10,509 bases of DNA from Bacteroides sp. (lineage in GTDB: Bacteria; Bacteroidota; Bacteroidia; Bacteroidales; GCA-2748055): the NCBI GenBank assembly GCA_011048475.1, contig DSDZ01000031.1:1-10509 (forward strand). The letters are read 5' to 3'. The translations under genes and the position numbers were made by a program. Shown one piece after another: positions 6,049 to 10,509 of the stretch. Within the stretch, counting starts at the first letter, position 1. Each line of letters opens with the position of its first letter. The notes under the pieces are model-generated. The model searched no databases and had not been told where the DNA came from. It saw only the letters and a list, made by a program, of their open reading frames with translations.

Positions 6049-7437
6049 ATGGATCCAAAAAGGAAAAAAGTCCAGGTCATTGAATATGAAAGGGAGCGGG
6101 TCCCCGAGAACAAAACCAAACCGGCCGCTTCTTTCTGGGGCCTTTTCTCAAGTGAACATGTGGCGGGGACGGAGCTGCTGATCGGTCCCCTTTTCGTGGT
6201 GCACGGTGTGGCGGCATTCGATGTGCTGGTGGGACTGGTCCTGGGCAACATTCTTGCCGTGCTCAGCTGGCGCTATCTGACCGTTCCCATCGCCATCAAA
6301 CACCGGCTCACCCTTTATTTTCACCTGGAAAAGATCGGGGGCAGGAGACTGGTCGTTCTCTACAACCTGGCAAACGGATTGTTGTGGTGTTTCATTGCGG
6401 GGGCCATGATTTCCGTTTCGGCTTCCGCGGTGAGTGTGTTCCTGCCCGTCCAGCAGCCCAGTCTCGACGCCATCCTGCCCGAGAGCTTCTCCATGGTCCT
6501 CCTGGTCCTCCTGGTGGGCCTGCTCATCTCCGTTATCGCGGCAAGAGGGTACGACGCGGTTTCACGGTTTGCCACCATCGCCGCACCCTGGATGGTGGTC
6601 ATGTTCATCGCACTTGGCATCTCCACCCTGCCCGACCTGGGGATCCATTCCGCGGGCGAATTCTGGGAGAAGGCCAACGAGGTGATATGGAAAGGCCACA
6701 ACCAGCCGGGCTTTGTGAAATTCACCTTCTGGCATATCCTGTTTTTCAGCTGGTTTGGCAACATGGCATGGCATATAGGGATGGGAGACCTGACCATTTT
6801 CCGCTATGCAAAAAAAGCCTCTTACGGATTTGCCTCCGTATCGGGGATGTTCCTCGGGCATTACATCGCATGGATCTGTGCCGGCATGCTGTATGCCGTT
6901 CAGCTTCAGGCCGATCCGTCCAACACAACCGTCACGCCGGGTCCCATGGCCAGCAGCACCATGGGTTTTGCAGGGGTGTTGCTGGTGCTGATCTCCGGCT
7001 GGACCACCGCCAATCCCATCATCTACCGGTCGGGCCTGGCTTTCCAGTCGGTTAACAGCAGGTGGTCCAGGTACAGGGTCACCCTCGTGGCCGGAGGAGT
7101 GGCCAGTTTCATTGCCATCTTCCCCGGACTTTCCATGCGGTTCCTGGATCTGGCTGCGCTGTACGGCCTCATTCTGATGCCCATGGGGGCGGTCATCTTT
7201 GCGGATCATTACCTGATGAAGCCCCTGGGCATGGTTCCGTTTTTTGCCGAAAGGAAGAACATCAGGTTTTACCTTCCGCCGACCATCGCCTGGATCCTCA
7301 CCCTCGGTTTCTGCCTGGTGCTGAACCTCTATTCCGGGGTGCAGGTGTTCTTCCTCGGACTGCCGGGATGGTTTATGGCGGTTGCACTCTATCTGTTATT
7401 CAGCCTCTATTATCAGCGTAAAATCAATCAATCATGA
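6049..7437 (+). CDS. NCS1-type (purine/cytosine/uracil/allantoin-like) permease
   Basis: A 462-residue inner-membrane protein with about 12 hydrophobic helices between residues 42 and 453, after a charged cytoplasmic N-terminus (MDPKRKKVQVIEYERERV). Features of the nucleobase:cation symporter-1 family are the early glycine-rich helices (EHVAGTELLIGPLF; VLVGLVLGNILAVLSWRY), the FFSWFGNMAWHIGMGDLTIFRY stretch (232-253), and the GWTTANPIIYRSGLAF motif (317-332), comparable to W-x-TAN-x-x-x-YSAGL in CodB/PucI-like carriers. It should import a small heterocyclic or related solute with Na+ or H+. The exact substrate cannot be read from the sequence. It starts 16 bases after the URO-D-like gene and overlaps the next gene by 4 bases (ATGA), so the three are probably translated together. 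Confidence 0.85.
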   Translation: MDPKRKKVQVIEYERERVPENKTKPAASFWGLFSSEHVAGTELLIGPLFVVHGVAAFDVLVGLVLGNILAVLSWRYLTVPIAIKHRLTLYFHLEKIGGRRLVVLYNLANGLLWCFIAGAMISVSASAVSVFLPVQQPSLDAILPESFSMVLLVLLVGLLISVIAARGYDAVSRFATIAAPWMVVMFIALGISTLPDLGIHSAGEFWEKANEVIWKGHNQPGFVKFTFWHILFFSWFGNMAWHIGMGDLTIFRYAKKASYGFASVSGMFLGHYIAWICAGMLYAVQLQADPSNTTVTPGPMASSTMGFAGVLLVLISGWTTANPIIYRSGLAFQSVNSRWSRYRVTLVAGGVASFIAIFPGLSMRFLDLAALYGLILMPMGAVIFADHYLMKPLGMVPFFAERKNIRFYLPPTIAWILTLGFCLVLNLYSGVQVFFLGLPGWFMAVALYLLFSLYYQRKINQS

Positions 7438-7646
7438 ACAAGGTGAACCTACTCCGCGGCGTGGCCGTAGCGGGACTTGCACTGATCTTCGCGGTGAGTG
7501 TCCTGTATGCAGCGGGAACCGTCGGGCGGGACCTGTTTCTGTACCTGCTGGTAGCCGGAACGGCGCTCTGGTTTGCGGGGATCCTTCTTGCCAGGCGGAC
7601 TGGCAGCAGGTCTTCATCTGAAGCCTCACACGAACACCAAAACTGA
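7434..7646 (+). CDS. Small two-helix membrane protein coupled to the permease
   Basis: A 70-residue protein whose ATG overlaps the permease stop (ATGA, 7434-7437), the arrangement of translational coupling. Two hydrophobic helices are visible, at about 8-28 (RGVAVAGLALIFAVSVLYAA) and 34-53 (LFLYLLVAGTALWFAGILLA), followed by ARRTGSR and a hydrophilic tail. The RR after helix 2 suggests both ends face the cytoplasm. No family is recognised. A role as a small accessory subunit of the permease is inferred from the overlap and topology only. The hydrolase gene starts 6 bases after its stop. Confidence 0.72.
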   Translation: MNKVNLLRGVAVAGLALIFAVSVLYAAGTVGRDLFLYLLVAGTALWFAGILLARRTGSRSSSEASHEHQN

Positions 7647-7652
7647 AGCAGC

Positions 7653-8759
7653 ATGAGACAGACAATCCGTACCATTCTGAAGGGGGCCCTGCCTGCGTTT
7701 TTCATGCTTACCCTGATCAGGGGATGTGCATCCGGGGATCCCGAAGCGGGACAGGAGCGCTGGACCACAGTGAAGGCCTGGTCCTGGTATGAGGAAACAG
7801 GATGGGTGAGCGGATGCAATTTTCAGCCGAGTACCGCCGTGAACCAGCTGGAGATGTGGCAGGAAGAGACGTTTGATCCGGAGACCATCGACAGGGAGCT
7901 GGGATGGGCGGAGGATCTGGGATTCAACATCATGAGGGTATACCTGCACAGTTACGCCTGGAAACAGGATCCGGAAGGATTCAAAGGCCGGGTCGGTCAG
8001 TACCTGTCCATCGCAGATAAGCACGGGATGGGGACCATGTTCGTTTTTTTTGATGATTGCTGGAACCCGGTTGCCAGGCCGGGAACCCAGCCGGAGCCGG
8101 TTACGGGGGTCCACAATTCGGGGTGGGTCCAGGATCCGAGCTGCGATCTGAGGCAGGACACGGTGGCGCTGTTTGCGTGGCTGGAAACCTATGTAAAGGA
8201 TATGCTGAACACCTTCGGGACGGACAGGCGCGTGCACATCTGGGATCTGTACAACGAGCCGGGCAACTCCAATCATGGCACCGGATCGCTTCCGCTTCTG
8301 AAGAATGTTTTCAGGTGGGCACGTGAGGCGGATCCGGAACAGCCGCTGACAAGCGGGATCTGGAGGCTTGATCTGGATTCCCTGAACATTTTCCAGACAC
8401 AACATTCGGACATCATCACCTATCACAATTACCTGGACCCCGAAGTGCACGGCACCTGGCTCAAATTATTGAAAACCCACGGACGTCCCATGATCTGCAC
8501 CGAATACATGGCCAGGCACTTTAACAGCAGGTTCACCAATGTGCTGCCCATGCTCAGGGAAGAGAACGTCGGGGCGATTAACTGGGGACTTGTCTCCGGG
8601 AAGACGAACACCATTTATAAATGGAGCACTCCCATGCCCGGGGGAGGAGAGCCCGACATATGGTTCACCGACATCTTCAGAAAAGACGGAACCCCGTTCA
8701 GCGAGGATGAGATCGCTGTCATCAGACAGGTGAACGGGATCACCCCCGGGGCGGTGTAA
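7653..8759 (+). CDS. Clan GH-A (GH5/cellulase-like) glycoside hydrolase lipoprotein
   Basis: A 368-residue exported protein. The N-terminus is a lipoprotein signal (FFMLTLIRGC, Cys25), so it is probably membrane-anchored. From residue 50 the chain reads like a (beta/alpha)8 retaining hydrolase: WVSGCNFQPSTAVNQLEMWQ (51-70), LGFNIMRVYLHSYAWKQDPEGF, MFVFFDDCWNP, HNSGWVQDP, then WDLYNEPGN with the expected acid/base E202, and PMICTEYMAR with the expected nucleophile E284 near the start of a late strand, followed by NWGLVSG. Relatives are often labelled '1,4-beta-xylanase' or 'cellulase family glycosylhydrolase', but the substrate is not established. Both catalytic glutamates are present, so it is probably active. 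It is the last gene of the operon and lies next to a FecI/FecR pair, which fits glycan or glycoside use. Confidence 0.85.
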   Translation: MRQTIRTILKGALPAFFMLTLIRGCASGDPEAGQERWTTVKAWSWYEETGWVSGCNFQPSTAVNQLEMWQEETFDPETIDRELGWAEDLGFNIMRVYLHSYAWKQDPEGFKGRVGQYLSIADKHGMGTMFVFFDDCWNPVARPGTQPEPVTGVHNSGWVQDPSCDLRQDTVALFAWLETYVKDMLNTFGTDRRVHIWDLYNEPGNSNHGTGSLPLLKNVFRWAREADPEQPLTSGIWRLDLDSLNIFQTQHSDIITYHNYLDPEVHGTWLKLLKTHGRPMICTEYMARHFNSRFTNVLPMLREENVGAINWGLVSGKTNTIYKWSTPMPGGGEPDIWFTDIFRKDGTPFSEDEIAVIRQVNGITPGAV

Positions 8760-8800
8760 TCAAACATATTCCCCATGCCCGGAGGAATCCCGCGAAGATG

Positions 8801-8808
8801 TATATTTG
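8801..8808 (+). promoter_or_regulatory. Bacteroidota -7 promoter box TATATTTG, leaderless arrangement
   Basis: TATATTTG is an exact TAnnTTTG match. Four bases (CTGT) separate it from the ATG at 8813, the same spacing as TATCTTTG before the gene at 241. Transcription would start at or next to that ATG, and the earlier in-frame ATG at 8798 would then lie upstream of the transcript. No -33 TTTG is visible near 8780; instead GGAGGA sits at 8781-8786, which could be a ribosome-binding site for the 8798 start on a read-through transcript. Confidence 0.45.
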
Positions 8809-8812
8809 CTGT

Positions 8813-9373
8813 ATGGGGTTCGATGAAAAAACATTGCTGAACAGGATCAGGGAGGGTGACCGGGAAGGGTTCAGGCTTTTATTCGACCTCTATTATAAAA
8901 GACTCTGCCTGTACCTGTCCCACACCCTCGAGGATCCCAATACCGCTGAAGATCTTGTGCAGGAAGTATTCCTCTATCTCTGGAAAAACAGGGGCAGGAT
9001 CCGGATCACCTCCTCCCTTTCCGGCTATCTGTTCACCTCCGCCCACCACCTTTGTATCGAGCACATCAGGAAGCTCCGGCTGAAAGAATCTTACCGCAGG
9101 GAAATGGAAATGAAAATCAGGGAATCCGAGGTTATGTTGAAGCATGCATCGGATTTTTCGTTTGACTCGCTGGATCTGAAAGAGGTCCAGGCAGTTATCG
9201 AAAATACAGTTGCCGGACTTCCTGAGAAAACACGGGAAATTTTCCTGATGAGCAGGCGCGAATTCCTGTCCCATGCGGAAATCGCGGTAAAGCTGGATGT
9301 TTCGGTTAAGACGGTTGAATATCACATTACCAATGCGTTAAAGAAGCTGAGGACCGCACTGGTTTCCGGCTGA
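8813..9373 (+). CDS. ECF-type RNA polymerase sigma factor, FecI-like
   Basis: A 186-residue sigma factor of the Bacteroidota FecI/SusR-partner type. Region 2 is at about 15-85: FRLLFDLYYKRLCLYLSHTLEDPNTAEDLVQEVFLYLW has the sequence typical of these factors, followed by SLSGYLFTSAHHLCIEHIRK. Region 4 is at about 122-175: VAGLPEKTREIFLMSR, then the helix-turn-helix LSHAEIAVKLDVSVKTVEYHITNALKKL. I chose MGFDEKTLL as the start because it matches family N-termini and sits 4 bases after a perfect -7 box. The in-frame ATG at 8798 would add MYICC and has GGAGGA 11 bases upstream, so it remains possible. A FecR gene follows after 68 bases. Such pairs control TonB-dependent SusC/SusD uptake systems. 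Confidence 0.9.
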   Translation: MGFDEKTLLNRIREGDREGFRLLFDLYYKRLCLYLSHTLEDPNTAEDLVQEVFLYLWKNRGRIRITSSLSGYLFTSAHHLCIEHIRKLRLKESYRREMEMKIRESEVMLKHASDFSFDSLDLKEVQAVIENTVAGLPEKTREIFLMSRREFLSHAEIAVKLDVSVKTVEYHITNALKKLRTALVSG

Positions 9374-9441
9374 GCAAAATTTTTATTCACCCTCCTTTAG
9401 GGATTCTCCCTTTTCATCCGCCATCATTAATAAGTACACCT
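9374..9441 (+). other. Sigma-FecR intergenic spacer with a weak hairpin
   Basis: The 68-base spacer is unusually long for this otherwise compact region. It holds AGGGA-TTC-TCCCT (9399-9411), a 5-bp hairpin followed by TTT, which could act as a weak attenuator between sigma and anti-sigma. The stem is short and the T-run brief, so this is only a possibility. Confidence 0.2.
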
Positions 9442-10509
9442 ATGGCTATGATGGATCGGAGCAATATTGAATCTGTAATCTTCAGGTACCTGTCAGGAGA
9501 TGCATCCCGGGAAGAGAAAGACTTACTGCACAGCTGGCTGAATGATTCTGTTGAAAATGAGAAGGAATTTGCCTTCCTGAAGAAATTGTACGTGGAACTC
9601 GAAACCCGGTACGATGATTCCATCGACACCGACGCTGCATTCGGGAGGTTCCGGGAGCGTACCTTTGAGGATAAAAACAGTCCCGGTATAGAGAATAGTC
9701 CCGGTAAAGCAAAAATAAGGCGGGTGATCCTGTTCCGCAGGTATGCCGCTGCATTCATGCTGCTGCTGGCCACTGCTGTTTCGGCTTTCCTGGTCGGCAG
9801 GCGCGCTCCGGCGGATAGCGGGATGACCGCATTCGAGGTGAGGGTCCCCTTCGGCGGGAAATCCTCTGTCATCCTCCCGGACGGGTCCAGTGTCTGGCTC
9901 AATGCCGGGAGTCACCTTACCTACAGACCGGACGCCGGGTCGGGGACAAGGGATGCTTTTCTGGAAGGGGAGGGGCTCTTTACCATTGAAAAGGACAGGC
10001 ATCCGTTCATCGTGCACACGTCACACCTGGATATCCATGTGACCGGCACCCGGTTCAACGTGAAATCCTATCCGGACGATGAAAGGATTGAGACCACCCT
10101 GCTCGAGGGGGAGATCCGCATTGAGGCGGAATCCGAGAGGGCCCCCATTTATATCAGGCCCCATCAGACACTGAGCTACCAGAAAAACCTGAAGGAAGCA
10201 CGGATCGTTTCGCATAAAGAGGATGTGCAAGAAAAGAAAGAAGCCCCGGCGAGCGCTTCCGCCCACACCATCGAAGTGATCTCGAATGTGGATGTGCAGG
10301 AGGCCGTTTCCTGGCAGACAGGCATCATGCATATTGAAGGCGAGGACCTGGAAAGCCTGACCAAAAAACTGGCGAGAAAATACGACGTCAACTTTGTTTT
10401 CGAGGACGACCAGCTGAAAACCTATTCCTATTCCGGGACCATCCTGGATTTTCCGCTGGGCCAGGTCCTGGAAGCACTGAAGCTGACATCCCCGGTGGAC
10501 TACCAGATC
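9442..10509 (+). CDS. FecR-type anti-sigma factor with DUF4974-like C-terminus (3' end outside window)
   Basis: Open from the ATG at 9442 to the right edge (356 codons), so the C-terminus is missing. The cytoplasmic N-terminus (1-95) contains IESVIFRYLSGDASREEK and LLHSWLNDSVENEKEF, the sigma-binding part typical of Bacteroidota FecR. One transmembrane helix lies at about 98-119 (FRRYAAAFMLLLATAVSAFLVG). The periplasmic FecR domain (about 132-235) shows VRVPFGGKSSVILPDGSSVWLNAGSHLTY, FLEGEGLFTIEKDRHPFIV and VTGTRFNVKSYPDDE. About 295-356 is the start of the DUF4974/STN-like domain (DLESLTKKLARKYDVNFVF; YSYSGTILDFPLGQVLEAL), which in this family contacts the TonB-dependent transporter's signalling domain. 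Possible starts at 9442, 9448 and 9451 are all in frame. A SusC-like gene is expected next, outside the window. Confidence 0.92.
   Translation, partial: MAMMDRSNIESVIFRYLSGDASREEKDLLHSWLNDSVENEKEFAFLKKLYVELETRYDDSIDTDAAFGRFRERTFEDKNSPGIENSPGKAKIRRVILFRRYAAAFMLLLATAVSAFLVGRRAPADSGMTAFEVRVPFGGKSSVILPDGSSVWLNAGSHLTYRPDAGSGTRDAFLEGEGLFTIEKDRHPFIVHTSHLDIHVTGTRFNVKSYPDDERIETTLLEGEIRIEAESERAPIYIRPHQTLSYQKNLKEARIVSHKEDVQEKKEAPASASAHTIEVISNVDVQEAVSWQTGIMHIEGEDLESLTKKLARKYDVNFVFEDDQLKTYSYSGTILDFPLGQVLEALKLTSPVDYQI

Noticed and set aside
6384..7055. 223-codon forward frame inside the permease gene
   Set aside because: It is out of frame with the NCS1 permease, rich in His, Arg and Pro, and has no hydrophobic segments or family resemblance.
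9660..9667. TACCTTTG, a third exact -7 box match
   Set aside because: It lies inside the FecR coding sequence with no start codon just downstream, so it is treated as a chance match.
9673..9709. Repeated AGTCCCGGTA motif inside the FecR gene
   Set aside because: Two short copies encode NSPG twice in the juxtamembrane linker; this looks like a minor local duplication and not a functional element.

Overview
The window looks like a chromosomal segment of a fairly GC-rich member of the Bacteroidota, probably Bacteroidales/Marinilabiliales-like. The grounds are an OmpA-family protein with a PD40 propeller and a SPOR-like tail, a FecI/FecR pair whose FecR carries a DUF4974-type C-terminus, lipoproteins, and TAnnTTTG promoter boxes instead of consistent Shine-Dalgarno sequences. 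All recognisable genes lie on the + strand. The genus assignment is inference. I see no rRNA, tRNA, CRISPR array, insertion sequence or phage gene.

Layout: (1) 2-82, the last 26 codons of an unidentified gene. (2) 241-2484, a large envelope protein (signal peptide, TPR-like helices, PD40 propeller, acidic linker, OmpA peptidoglycan-binding domain, SPOR-like C-terminus). (3) 2621-4792, a tight three-gene cassette: ECF sigma factor, single-pass membrane protein that is probably its anti-sigma factor, and a predicted lipoprotein that also ends in a transmembrane helix. (4) 4896-8759, a four-gene operon: a uroporphyrinogen-decarboxylase-superfamily-like protein, an NCS1-type permease, a 70-residue two-helix membrane protein overlapping the permease by 4 bases, and a clan GH-A glycoside hydrolase-like lipoprotein. 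(5) 8813 to the right edge, a second ECF sigma factor (FecI-like) and a FecR-type anti-sigma factor cut by the window end. Such pairs usually precede SusC/SusD genes.

Working model (inference): the 4896-8759 operon is a nutrient-use module. The envelope hydrolase would release a small compound, the permease with its small partner would import it, and the URO-D-like barrel would act on it in the cytosol. The FecI/FecR pair behind it would regulate an outer-membrane uptake system lying beyond the window. The first sigma cassette probably senses an envelope or membrane signal.

The most distinctive non-coding signal is a perfect Bacteroidota -7 box, TAnnTTTG, found exactly 4 bases before an ATG at two places (genes at 241 and 8813). 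This suggests leaderless transcripts. The first is preceded by an 18-bp near-perfect palindrome that could be an operator.
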